Shown piece after piece: positions 40,189-48,915 of a stretch of 64,000 nucleotides of DNA (within the stretch, counting starts at the first letter, position 1; each line of letters begins with the position of its first letter). The stretch comes from Flavobacterium sp. GT3R68 (GTDB lineage: Bacteria; Bacteroidota; Bacteroidia; Flavobacteriales; Flavobacteriaceae): NCBI RefSeq assembly GCF_007109225.1, contig NZ_VJZK01000002.1, forward strand, positions 1-64,000. The letters run 5' to 3'. The position numbers and the translations under genes were made by a program. Under the pieces are notes generated by a model. It had not been told where the DNA came from, did not search any database, and was given only the letters and a program-made list of their open reading frames with translations.

Positions 40189-41371
40189 AACCGTCAAAAT
40201 ATACATTTCGATTTTGGTGCTGGTACTCATTGTTATTTTTGCAATCGATTATGACAAACCCAAACCAATTGACTGGAGGCCATCCTATTCCATCATGGAT
40301 AAGATTCCGTTGGGATTGTATGTCTTCAATGAAGAAATGGATGCTCTTCTCAAAAACCAGAAAATCCACAAACTGAATGTGACGCCGTACGAGTATTTTT
40401 CGCCGCTATACGATTACGACACTTTGGTGAATGATTATAAAACAAAAGGTGCTTTCCTGAATATTTCAGAGTTCTCGGAGGTTGACGATCAATCTATTAA
40501 GGAGATTTGTTATTTTGTCAGCCATGGAAATAATGCTTTTTTAAGCGCCAAAATATTTCCGAGTGAACTATTGGACAGCCTGAAAATAAAAATGGATTCT
40601 GAATACAAAATGAGCGACAGTATATTTAATTGGACTGCCAATTCTCATTTGGGAAGCCAGAAATACAAAATGACGGAAGGTGCCGGTAATAATTATTTTT
40701 CAAAAATAGACACATTAAACACTACGGTTTTAGGGTTTCAAAATGGAGACAGCACACGGGTTAATTTTATAAAAGTAAATTTCAATAACGGTGCTTTTTA
40801 TCTTCATACACAGCCTGCCGCTTTTACCAATTTTCATTTACTGAAAAGCAATCACCACCAATACGCCGAAAAAGTATTATCCTATATTCCAAAAGGTGAT
40901 GTTTACTGGTATAGCAAAAGTGAAACGATTTCCCAATCCCCAATGCGCTATGTATTGAGTCAGCCTGCGCTGAAATGGGCCTGGTACACATTTTTGGGCG
41001 GAATGCTGATCTTTATGGTTTTTAATGCCAAACGAAAACAGCGCATTGTCCCAGTAAATACTCCATTATCCAACACTACAGTCGATTTTACAAAAACCAT
41101 CGGTAATTTATACTATCAGGAAGGCGATCACGACAATATCATTGACAAGAAAATCATTTATTTCCTTGAAAAAATCAGAAATGAATACCTGATGGATACC
41201 AACCGATTGGATAATGATTTTGTAAAGAAATTGCATCAGAAATCAGGCAAAGATCTATTGGATATACAGAAAGCCGTTGCCTTGATTAATGCCTATCGCA
41301 AAAGCAGGCATGGCAGCCTAGAAGAAGATTTGATCCAAATCAATAATGCCATTGAAAAAATTATAAATTAG
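40181..41371 (+). CDS. DUF4350 domain protein
   Basis: 396 residues. An N-terminal anchor helix (IYISILVLVLIVIFAIDYD) is followed by a periplasmic domain of about 230 residues resembling DUF4350 (SYSIMDKIPLGLYVFNEEM, GAFLNISEFSEVDDQSIKEI, YFVSHGNNAFLSA). A second helix (about 265-282, WAWYTFLGGMLIFMVF) leads to a cytosolic tail with NDFVKKLHQKSGKDLLDI. It links the DUF4129 and MoxR genes and probably forms part of their membrane complex. Confidence 0.8.
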   Translation: MNRTVKIYISILVLVLIVIFAIDYDKPKPIDWRPSYSIMDKIPLGLYVFNEEMDALLKNQKIHKLNVTPYEYFSPLYDYDTLVNDYKTKGAFLNISEFSEVDDQSIKEICYFVSHGNNAFLSAKIFPSELLDSLKIKMDSEYKMSDSIFNWTANSHLGSQKYKMTEGAGNNYFSKIDTLNTTVLGFQNGDSTRVNFIKVNFNNGAFYLHTQPAAFTNFHLLKSNHHQYAEKVLSYIPKGDVYWYSKSETISQSPMRYVLSQPALKWAWYTFLGGMLIFMVFNAKRKQRIVPVNTPLSNTTVDFTKTIGNLYYQEGDHDNIIDKKIIYFLEKIRNEYLMDTNRLDNDFVKKLHQKSGKDLLDIQKAVALINAYRKSRHGSLEEDLIQINNAIEKIIN

Positions 41372-41387
41372 CACAAAATAATACATT

Positions 41388-42395
41388 ATGGAAGAGCTTA
41401 ATATTGAAGAAACTGTCACAGAAAACGTAAATTTTCAGACCCGGATAAATCTGGAACCGCTTTTGGTAAGTATCAACGCCATCAAGCAGGAACTCGGAAC
41501 TGTAATTGTGGGCCAGCATAAGATGATTGATCAATTGTTGGTTGCCATACTCTCAAACGGACATGTGTTGCTGGAAGGTGTCCCGGGCGTAGCAAAAACC
41601 ATTACGGCAAAATTATTATCCAAAACCTTAAATATTGGTTTTAGCAGAATTCAATTCACACCGGATCTGATGCCATCCGATATTTTAGGAACTTCCATTT
41701 ATGATTTGAAAAAATCCGAATTCGAATTCAAAAAAGGACCTATTTTTTCAAATTTGATTCTTATCGACGAAATCAACCGTGCCCCTGCAAAAACCCAGGC
41801 GGCGCTTTTTGAAGTAATGGAAGAGCGCCAAATCACCATTGATGGTTCACAGTATATCCTGGACGCGCCTTTTTTGGTTATTGCCACTCAGAACCCAATT
41901 GAACAGGAAGGAACGTACCGTTTACCGGAAGCCCAATTGGATCGTTTTTTATTTAAAATTTCTATTGACTATCCGAAATTGGATGAGGAAATTGCCATCA
42001 TACAAAGGGAACATCTTCTGCAGAACCATGGAAAATTGGAAAACATCAAAACCATACTTTCTTCTGTGGAAATTCAACAATATCAGGCATTGGTAAAGCA
42101 AATTATCGTAGAACCGCAGTTGGTTGAATACATTGCCAAAATAGTCATCAATACCCGTGAAAACACATTTCTATATCTTGGCGCATCGCCTCGTGCGTCC
42201 ATTGCAATATTGAACGCAGCAAAAGGATTCGCAGCTATTCGTGGCCGTGATTTTGTCACTCCCGAAGATATTAAGGAAGCGGCCATCCCGGTATTGCAAC
42301 ATCGCGTTATCGTAACTCCCGAACGTGAAATGGAAGGCATTACGAGCAGCGAAATCATCAAACAAATTCTGGAAACGGTTGAAATACCAAGATAA
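41388..42395 (+). CDS. MoxR-family AAA+ ATPase
   Basis: 335 residues. Walker A is GVPGVAKT (64-71), Walker B is LILIDE (123-128), and sensor 1 is IATQNPIEQEGTYRLPEAQL. YIFDPDLMPSDI-type and RAPAKTQAALFEVMEE motifs are MoxR hallmarks, here seen as QFTPDLMPSDILG. MoxR ATPases act as chaperones with vWA-type partners, and the DUF58 protein encoded 22 bp downstream is the expected partner. Confidence 0.93.
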   Translation: MEELNIEETVTENVNFQTRINLEPLLVSINAIKQELGTVIVGQHKMIDQLLVAILSNGHVLLEGVPGVAKTITAKLLSKTLNIGFSRIQFTPDLMPSDILGTSIYDLKKSEFEFKKGPIFSNLILIDEINRAPAKTQAALFEVMEERQITIDGSQYILDAPFLVIATQNPIEQEGTYRLPEAQLDRFLFKISIDYPKLDEEIAIIQREHLLQNHGKLENIKTILSSVEIQQYQALVKQIIVEPQLVEYIAKIVINTRENTFLYLGASPRASIAILNAAKGFAAIRGRDFVTPEDIKEAAIPVLQHRVIVTPEREMEGITSSEIIKQILETVEIPR

Positions 42396-42417
42396 TTTCC
42401 AATAAAAAAAGTAACCT

Positions 42418-43749
42418 TTGAATTTTTTCAAGAAATTATATCTCAATAATTTATTTTTCTATGCGCTGGGATGCATCATAGTCTTGTTTGTATGCGCTTT
42501 TATTTTTCCCGCTCTATTTAATGCGACCTGGCTTGTAGTATTAGGTCTGATGACATTTTTAGGTATTGATATACTGCTGTTGTTTATCGCTAAAAACGGG
42601 ATTGATGCCACGCGGATCACCCCTGAAAAATTATCCAATGGAGATGAAAACCAGATTCGCATCACTGTCGAAAATCAGTATTCCTTTCCAATAGGAATAC
42701 GTATTATTGACGAGATTCCGTTTCAGTTTCAAGTGCGTAATTTTGAAATTAATCGGAACCTGAAAGCCTCATCGGAAGATACCATCGAATATCATTTGCG
42801 CCCAACAGAGCGAGGCGAATATTCCTTTGGCAACCTGAACATTTACGTTGCATCCCCATTACGGTTGGTTTCCAGGCGGTACACGTTCGGCAAAGATCAA
42901 ATAGTGCCAACCTATCCTTCTTATATTCAATTACGGAAATATGACCTGTTGGCGTTTTCCCATAATTTGATGCAATATGGCGTAAAAAAAATCCGCCGCA
43001 TTGGTCACACGATGGAGTTTGAACAGATTAAAGAATATGTGGCCGGGGACGATATCAGAACCTTAAACTGGAAAGCGACCGCCAAGAAAAACGCGCTGAT
43101 GGTCAATCAGTTTCAGGACGAAAAATCACAATCGGTATACATGATTATTGACAAGGGCCGTGTCATGAAAATGCCGTTCAATGGGTTGAGCTTATTGGAT
43201 TATGCCATCAATGCAACACTTGTACTGTCGAATGTGATTCTGAAAAAACAGGATAAGGCCGGGATGTTTTCCTTCTCCAAAAAAGTGGAAAACAGGGTTG
43301 TGGCCGAGAAACGTTCTTCACAGATGCAGAAAATTTTGGAAAGCCTCTACAACATCAAAACCGATTTTTTCGAAAGTGATTTCAGTCGTTTGTATGTCGA
43401 TATCAAAAAGAATATCAATCAGCGGAGCCTTATCATTTTATATACCAATTTTGAAACTCTGGACGGATTGCATCGTCAATTGCCCTATTTAAAAGGTATT
43501 GCAAAAAACCATTTGTTGGTCGTCGTTTTCTTCAATAACACCGAACTCAATGCAATTATCCATAAAAAAGCGGACAATATCCAGGAAGTATATGATAAGG
43601 TTATTGCCGAAAAATTTGCTTTCGAAAAAAGACTCATTGTAAGTGAACTGAAGAAATACGGTATCTATTCGGTATTGACACAACCTGAAAACCTGACATT
43701 GGACACCATCAATAAGTACATTGAAATCAAAGCCAGGGGAATTCTTTAA
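42418..43749 (+). CDS. DUF58 domain protein (vWA-like), TTG start
   Basis: 443 residues from a TTG at 42418; the frame starts just after the MoxR gene and no ATG gives a full N-terminus. Two membrane helices lie at about 13-32 and 36-58. A beta-rich part (HLRPTERGEYSFGNLNIYVA) precedes the DUF58 core YVAGDDIRTLNWKATAKKNA (about 208-227). The MIDAS-like motif is D245-KGRVM where vWA domains have DxSxS, so metal binding may be altered. Expected to be the MoxR partner. Confidence 0.87.
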   Translation: MNFFKKLYLNNLFFYALGCIIVLFVCAFIFPALFNATWLVVLGLMTFLGIDILLLFIAKNGIDATRITPEKLSNGDENQIRITVENQYSFPIGIRIIDEIPFQFQVRNFEINRNLKASSEDTIEYHLRPTERGEYSFGNLNIYVASPLRLVSRRYTFGKDQIVPTYPSYIQLRKYDLLAFSHNLMQYGVKKIRRIGHTMEFEQIKEYVAGDDIRTLNWKATAKKNALMVNQFQDEKSQSVYMIIDKGRVMKMPFNGLSLLDYAINATLVLSNVILKKQDKAGMFSFSKKVENRVVAEKRSSQMQKILESLYNIKTDFFESDFSRLYVDIKKNINQRSLIILYTNFETLDGLHRQLPYLKGIAKNHLLVVVFFNNTELNAIIHKKADNIQEVYDKVIAEKFAFEKRLIVSELKKYGIYSVLTQPENLTLDTINKYIEIKARGIL

Positions 43750-43794
43750 TTTGAGTATTTTTCAATTTCACAGCAGGAAAATAGATAACCTTTG

Positions 43795-43802
43795 TAACTT
43801 TG
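43795..43802 (+). promoter_or_regulatory. -7 promoter element for the SpoU methyltransferase gene
   Basis: TAACTTTG, an exact TAnnTTTG, 21 bp before the ATG at 43824. Confidence 0.5.
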
Positions 43803-43823
43803 GCACTTTAAATTTTCTTTTTA

Positions 43824-44609
43824 ATGAAACAGATTACTTCGCTCCAAAACCCTTTTATCAAATCCTTGGTACTCTTGCAGGAAAAAGCAAAAGCCAGAAA
43901 GCAGTCAGGTACATTTCTGATTGAAGGCCAAAGAGAAATCACACTTGCCATCAAAGGCGGATATGAAGTGGAAACAATCCTGTTTTATCCTGAAATCTGT
44001 TCGGAATCGGAAGCCAGAAAATTATCTGGCAATGCCGAACTGATTGAAATCAACAAAGAAGTTTTTGAAAAACTTGCCTATCGCGATACTACGGAAGGCA
44101 TCATCGGAATTGCAAATAGCAAAAAATTTCAGTTATCCGATTTAAAATTAAGCAATAATCCATTAATCCTGATTGCCGAAGCACCCGAAAAACCAGGCAA
44201 TATTGGTGCTTTACTGCGGACTGCTGATGCCGCCAATCTCGACGCGGTGATTATTGCCAATCCAAAAGGAGATTTATTCAATCCAAATGTAGTGCGCTCC
44301 AGTGTGGGATGTTTGTTTACCAATCAGATTGCCACCGGAAGTACACCAGAAATAATAGCGTTTTTAAAAGAAAAGAAAATCAACTTTTACTGCGCTACTT
44401 TACAAAATTCTACTTCCTATCATACTCAGGATTATACCACGCCAACTGCATTGGTCGTGGGTACAGAAGCTTCGGGTTTAACCCAGGAATGGAGGGATGA
44501 AGCGACACAAAACATCATTATTCCGATGCAGGGCGAAATCGATTCGATGAATGTTTCGGTAGCCGCCGCGATATTAATTTTTGAAGCGAAAAGACAGAGG
44601 GGATTTTAA
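43824..44609 (+). CDS. RNA methyltransferase, TrmH/SpoU family
   Basis: 261 residues. An N-terminal substrate-binding domain (MKQITSLQNPFIKSLVLLQE, GTFLIEGQREITLAI) precedes the SPOUT fold. The three SpoU motifs are present: PGNIGALLRTADAANLDAVI, LVVGTEASGLTQEW and IPMQGEIDSMNVSVAAAILI. It is a 2'-O-methyltransferase acting on rRNA or tRNA; the exact target is not clear. It has its own -7 box. Confidence 0.9.
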   Translation: MKQITSLQNPFIKSLVLLQEKAKARKQSGTFLIEGQREITLAIKGGYEVETILFYPEICSESEARKLSGNAELIEINKEVFEKLAYRDTTEGIIGIANSKKFQLSDLKLSNNPLILIAEAPEKPGNIGALLRTADAANLDAVIIANPKGDLFNPNVVRSSVGCLFTNQIATGSTPEIIAFLKEKKINFYCATLQNSTSYHTQDYTTPTALVVGTEASGLTQEWRDEATQNIIIPMQGEIDSMNVSVAAAILIFEAKRQRGF

Positions 44610-44649
44610 TTTTAAAAAAACTTTCGATAAAATGCACCCAAATGAACTC

Positions 44650-44675
44650 GAAGACTATCGAGAGTGATAATCTTC
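44650..44675 (+). promoter_or_regulatory. hairpin upstream of the Rel/Spo gene
   Basis: GAAGA..ATC pairs with GAT..TCTTC, and an alternative short stem CTCGA/TCGAG overlaps it, so two foldings compete. It lies in the 116-bp gap before the gene, but only weak promoter signals are seen. Confidence 0.25.
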
Positions 44676-44725
44676 TTGCACATCTCGTTTGTTATGCTTA
44701 TTTTTAGATTTAGAACTTTGGAATT

Positions 44726-46945
44726 ATGGTAGAGATTGATATTGAGAAAGAGAACAAGGCAATTGCTCAGGAATATAAAGAATTACTTAGGATCAGTTAC
44801 CAAACCTTAACTGCAGACGATAAAAAACTGATTCGTAAAGCATTTGACGTAGCGGTGGATGCCCATCAGGAACAACGCAGAAAATCAGGCGAAGCTTATA
44901 TTTTTCATCCTATTGCCGTGGCAAAAATTGTCGCTTCCGAAATTGGCCTTGGTGCCACCGGAATCGCCGCGGCCTTACTGCATGATGTTGTTGAAGATAC
45001 CGAAATTACAATTCAGGATATAGAGCGCCTTTTCAATCCGAAACTGGCCCAACTCGTGGAAGGCCTGACTAAAATTGCGCAGGTTCAAAAAGACATGAAC
45101 ATCTCGATGCAGGCTGAAAACTTCCGCAAGATGTTGTTGACACTGAATGATGATGTGCGTGTGATTCTGATAAAACTGGCCGACCGTCTGCACAATATGC
45201 AAACGATGGAATCTATGGCGGAACACAAACAGACCAAAATTGCGTCGGAAACTTTATATATTTATGCTCCCCTAGCCCATCGTTTGGGACTTTACAATAT
45301 TAAAACTAAGTTGGAAGATTTGGGTTTAAAATACACCGAACCTTCCGTTTACAACGATATTGTCAGTAAAATAAAAGAAACCAAAGAAGAACAGGACGAA
45401 TACATCAAAAACATTTCAGATGTCCTGAAAAAATCAATGGATGCGGAAGGAGTCGAATATATCATTAAGGGCCGACCAAAATCTATTTATTCCATCCGCA
45501 GGAAAATGCAGGCGCAAAACGTCAGTTTTGATGAAGTCTATGATAAATTTGCGCTTCGTATCGTTTATAAATCGACTCCGCACGATGAGAAATTCATTGC
45601 ATGGAAAATATATTCGATTGTAACCGACCATTACCGACCAAGCCCAAGTCGTTTACGCGACTGGATTTCTTCTCCAAAATCAACCGGATATGAAGCCCTC
45701 CACATTACCGTTATGGGGCCAAAAGGCCGTTGGGTAGAAATTCAGGTACGAAGTGAACGAATGGATGAAATTGCCGAAAAAGGTTATGCTGCCCATTATA
45801 AATACAAACAAGGTGCCAACGAAGAAAGCGGACTGGACGTTTGGCTGAATCTGTTGAAGGAAGCGCTTGAAAATCAGGAAACCAATGCGGTCGATTTTGT
45901 GGAAGATTTCAAGATGAATCTGTATGCCAAAGAAATCTTTGTCTTTACTCCAAAAGGGGAAATCAAATCCCTGCCAAAAGGCGCAACGTCACTCGATTTT
46001 GCTTTTAGTATTCACTCTGCAATCGGCGTCCGGACGCGTGGGACCCGTGTCAACGGACGACTGGTACCATTAAATCATGAACTGAAAAGTGGCGACCAAG
46101 TGGAAGTTATTACCTCGGCCAATCAACGGCCTACTTCCCACTGGCTGGATTATGTGACCACCTCAAGAGCCAAAAATAAAATACGCAGTGTCCTTAACGA
46201 AAATACCAAAAAGACTGCGGAGGACGGAAAAGAAATACTGACCCGAAAACTGCGCCATCTGAAGGTAACTTTAAACGAAAATACCGTAAATGAACTGGTG
46301 AATTTTTTCAAACTGAAAACAAGTCTGGATTTGTTTTACAGGGTTGGGATTGGTTCTATTGAAAATCAGCAATTAAAGGAATTTGCTGCGTTGAAAAGCA
46401 ATTCTTTCATGAATTTCTTTAAAAACAAGATCAAAAGAACACCGAGCCATCAGCAGGATCAGATTCACAAGGAAGAACTTAGCAGTAATTATGACATGCT
46501 TGTTTTTGGCATCGACCAGGACAAACTGGATTATAAGCTATCGAGCTGCTGTAACCCAATTCCCGGAGATGATGTTTTCGGATTTGTGACCATTAACGAA
46601 GGAATCAAGGTCCACAAGAAAGATTGCCCAAATGCCATCAGCATGCAATCCAATTATGCATACCGGATTATTCTGGCGAGATGGATTGATTCGTCCCAAC
46701 AAGAATTCAAAGCCATTCTGGATATCACCGGAATGGATACTTTAGGTCTTACGAACGAATTGACGAAAGTGATTTCGAATAATATGAGCGTGAATATCCA
46801 GAGTATTTCCTTGAGTGGTGAAGCCGGAATCTTTAACGGTCAGGTAGCTGTTATTGTACCAAACAACACTATTTTGAAAAAATTGATTGACAACATCCGG
46901 AAAATTGACGGCATTGATAAGGTAACCAGGGTTTATAAAAATTAA
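44726..46945 (+). CDS. bifunctional (p)ppGpp synthetase/hydrolase (Rel/Spo)
   Basis: 739 residues, the long RSH form. Domains in order: HD hydrolase (LLHDVVEDTE, His86-Asp87, with YIFHPIAVAKIVA), synthetase (KGRPKSIYSIRRKMQ, STGYEALHITVMGPKGRWVE, QVRSERMDEIAEKGYAAH), TGS (IFVFTPKGEIKSLPKGATSL), a zinc-finger-like region (CCNPIPGDDVFGF) and a C-terminal ACT domain. Both catalytic domains look intact, so it should make and degrade the stringent alarmone. A weak promoter (TTG at 44689, 21 bp, GAACTTTG) sits only 5 bp before the ATG. Confidence 0.95.
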   Translation: MVEIDIEKENKAIAQEYKELLRISYQTLTADDKKLIRKAFDVAVDAHQEQRRKSGEAYIFHPIAVAKIVASEIGLGATGIAAALLHDVVEDTEITIQDIERLFNPKLAQLVEGLTKIAQVQKDMNISMQAENFRKMLLTLNDDVRVILIKLADRLHNMQTMESMAEHKQTKIASETLYIYAPLAHRLGLYNIKTKLEDLGLKYTEPSVYNDIVSKIKETKEEQDEYIKNISDVLKKSMDAEGVEYIIKGRPKSIYSIRRKMQAQNVSFDEVYDKFALRIVYKSTPHDEKFIAWKIYSIVTDHYRPSPSRLRDWISSPKSTGYEALHITVMGPKGRWVEIQVRSERMDEIAEKGYAAHYKYKQGANEESGLDVWLNLLKEALENQETNAVDFVEDFKMNLYAKEIFVFTPKGEIKSLPKGATSLDFAFSIHSAIGVRTRGTRVNGRLVPLNHELKSGDQVEVITSANQRPTSHWLDYVTTSRAKNKIRSVLNENTKKTAEDGKEILTRKLRHLKVTLNENTVNELVNFFKLKTSLDLFYRVGIGSIENQQLKEFAALKSNSFMNFFKNKIKRTPSHQQDQIHKEELSSNYDMLVFGIDQDKLDYKLSSCCNPIPGDDVFGFVTINEGIKVHKKDCPNAISMQSNYAYRIILARWIDSSQQEFKAILDITGMDTLGLTNELTKVISNNMSVNIQSISLSGEAGIFNGQVAVIVPNNTILKKLIDNIRKIDGIDKVTRVYKN

Positions 46946-47054
46946 AGCTAAAATCAGCTAAGGTCTTAAAAGCGAAAATTATACGTTGAAAATATTTTGG
47001 AAAACTTATTTCTGCGTCTTGTCTTTTTGACTTTCGCCTTTAATACAATTTCAT

Positions 47055-47062
47055 TATCTTTG
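47055..47062 (+). promoter_or_regulatory. -7 promoter element very close to the Fur-family start
   Basis: TATCTTTG, an exact TAnnTTTG, lies only 6 bp before the ATG at 47069. The transcript may have almost no leader. Confidence 0.5.
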
Positions 47063-47068
47063 CCGGAT

Positions 47069-47545
47069 ATGACACTAATATCCGTTGATAACAGCAAAAA
47101 CCAGGAGATTGTAAAAAATGTATTTACAATGTACCTGGAAAATAAAGGACATCGCAAAACGCCTGAACGCTATGCTATTCTTCAGGAAATCTACGAAAGC
47201 GAAGAGCATTTTGATATAGAAAATCTGTATATCAAAATGAAAAACAAGAACTACCGTGTCAGTAGGGCGACGCTTTACAATACTATCGAATTACTTTTGG
47301 ACTGCGCATTGGTCCGCAAACACCAATTTGGACAAAATCAGGCACATTACGAAAAATCGTATTTTGATAAGCAGCACGATCACATCATCATGACCGATAC
47401 GGGTGAAGTAATCGAATTCTGTGATCCAAGGATCCAGATTATCAAAAAAACGATTGAAGAGATATTCGATATCGATATCCACAATCACTCCCTATATCTT
47501 TACGGAAGTAAAAAAATACCAAAAACAGACAACGACAATCAATAA
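47069..47545 (+). CDS. Fur-family transcriptional regulator
   Basis: 158 residues from the ATG at 47069. A longer frame begins at 46997, but its first 24 codons contain an exact -7 promoter element, so the shorter start is preferred. The winged helix shows [18 protein letters not shown] and the recognition helix [13 protein letters not shown]. Dimerisation-domain metal ligands are [17 protein letters not shown] and the late HNH. The structural CxxC pairs of some Fur proteins are absent. Specificity (iron, zinc or peroxide) is not readable. It precedes purA by 32 bp. Confidence 0.9.
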   Translation: MTLISVDNSKNQEIVKNVFTMYLENKGHRKTPERYAILQEIYESEEHFDIENLYIKMKNKNYRVSRATLYNTIELLLDCALVRKHQFGQNQAHYEKSYFDKQHDHIIMTDTGEVIEFCDPRIQIIKKTIEEIFDIDIHNHSLYLYGSKKIPKTDNDNQ

Positions 47546-47577
47546 CAAAACAACTAACTACAAATACAACTAACAGA

Positions 47578-48849
47578 ATGACCGTAGATTTATTATTAGG
47601 ATTACAGTGGGGCGATGAAGGTAAAGGAAAAATTGTTGACGTTCTTACATCAAAATATGACATTATAGCGCGTTTTCAGGGTGGACCAAATGCCGGGCAT
47701 ACTTTGGAATTTGACGGAATCAAACACGTTTTGAGAACCATCCCTTCCGGAATTTTCCACGAAAACTCCATCAACATTATTGGAAACGGAGTGGTGATAG
47801 ACCCGGTCGTTTTTCAGAAAGAAATCGAAGGTTTGGAAAAATTTAATTTAGACATCAAAAACAAATTAATCATTTCCAGAAAAGCACACTTAATTTTACC
47901 GACTCACCGTTTGCTTGATGCGGCTTCTGAAGCTTCAAAGGGAAAGGCTAAAATTGGTTCTACCCTAAAAGGAATTGGTCCAACATATATGGACAAAACC
48001 GGTAGAAACGGAATCCGTGTGGGCGATATCGAATTGGAAGATTTTAAGGAAAGATACCGTTCTTTGGCTGACAAGCATGAGGCGATGATTAAATTTTACG
48101 ATGTGGCCATTCAGTATAATCTGAAGGAATTGGAAGTGGAGTTTTTCGAAGCTATTGAGGATTTGAAAAAACTAACTTTTATTGATAGCGAAGAATATCT
48201 ACATCAGGCGCAAAAAGCAGGAAAATCAATATTATGTGAAGGAGCTCAAGGTTCGCTTCTGGATGTTGATTTTGGTACCTATCCATTTGTAACTTCATCA
48301 AACACTACTGCCGCCGGAGCTTGTACCGGATTGGGAATTGCCCCAAATAAAATCAAGGAAGTATACGGAATTTTCAAAGCCTACGTTACCCGGGTTGGCA
48401 GCGGGCCTTTCCCAACGGAAGATTTTGAAGAAGCAGGTGCCACTATGGCAAAAATCGGAAACGAATTTGGTTCTGTTACCGGAAGACAAAGACGTTGCGG
48501 ATGGTTGGATTTGGTTGCATTGAAATATGCGGTTCAGGTTAACGGCGTAACACAGTTAATGATGATGAAGGGCGATGTTTTATCCGGATTTGAAACCTTA
48601 AAAGTATGTACGGACTACAGTTATAAAGGAAAAACTATTGCACACTTTCCATACAATATCGAACCAGAAAATGTAACGCCCATCTATAAAGAATTCAAAG
48701 GATGGAAAGCCGATTTAACCGGAATGACCACCTACGATGAATTGCCAAAGGAATTGAAAGAATATATTGATTTTATTGAATCTGAAGTGGAAGTTCCTAT
48801 CAAAATCGTTTCTGTTGGACCAGACAGAAAACAAACGATCATGAAATAA
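47578..48849 (+). CDS. purA: adenylosuccinate synthetase
   Basis: Joins IMP and aspartate with GTP, the first committed step from IMP to AMP. 423 residues. GTP/IMP site motifs are GLQWGDEGKGKIVD, GGPNAGHTL, IGPTYMDKTGRNGIRVGD and VTGRQRRCGWLDL. It follows the Fur-family gene by 32 bp with no clear promoter of its own, so some co-transcription is likely, and it ends at a terminator. Confidence 0.97.
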   Translation: MTVDLLLGLQWGDEGKGKIVDVLTSKYDIIARFQGGPNAGHTLEFDGIKHVLRTIPSGIFHENSINIIGNGVVIDPVVFQKEIEGLEKFNLDIKNKLIISRKAHLILPTHRLLDAASEASKGKAKIGSTLKGIGPTYMDKTGRNGIRVGDIELEDFKERYRSLADKHEAMIKFYDVAIQYNLKELEVEFFEAIEDLKKLTFIDSEEYLHQAQKAGKSILCEGAQGSLLDVDFGTYPFVTSSNTTAAGACTGLGIAPNKIKEVYGIFKAYVTRVGSGPFPTEDFEEAGATMAKIGNEFGSVTGRQRRCGWLDLVALKYAVQVNGVTQLMMMKGDVLSGFETLKVCTDYSYKGKTIAHFPYNIEPENVTPIYKEFKGWKADLTGMTTYDELPKELKEYIDFIESEVEVPIKIVSVGPDRKQTIMK

Positions 48850-48857
48850 ATTACCGA

Positions 48858-48887
48858 AACGCTTTGAGAAATCAAGGCGTTTTTTTC
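48858..48887 (+). terminator. Rho-independent terminator after purA
   Basis: AACGCTTTGA pairs with TCAAGGCGTT (one wobble) around gaaa, followed by a T run. Confidence 0.8.
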
Positions 48888-48915
48888 ATCATAAAATTAC
48901 ATTTTAAAAATACAC

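Noticed and set aside
46997..47068. Longer start for the Fur-family gene
   Set aside because: The extra codons contain an exact -7 promoter element (47055-47062) and give a hydrophobic N-terminus unlike the family.
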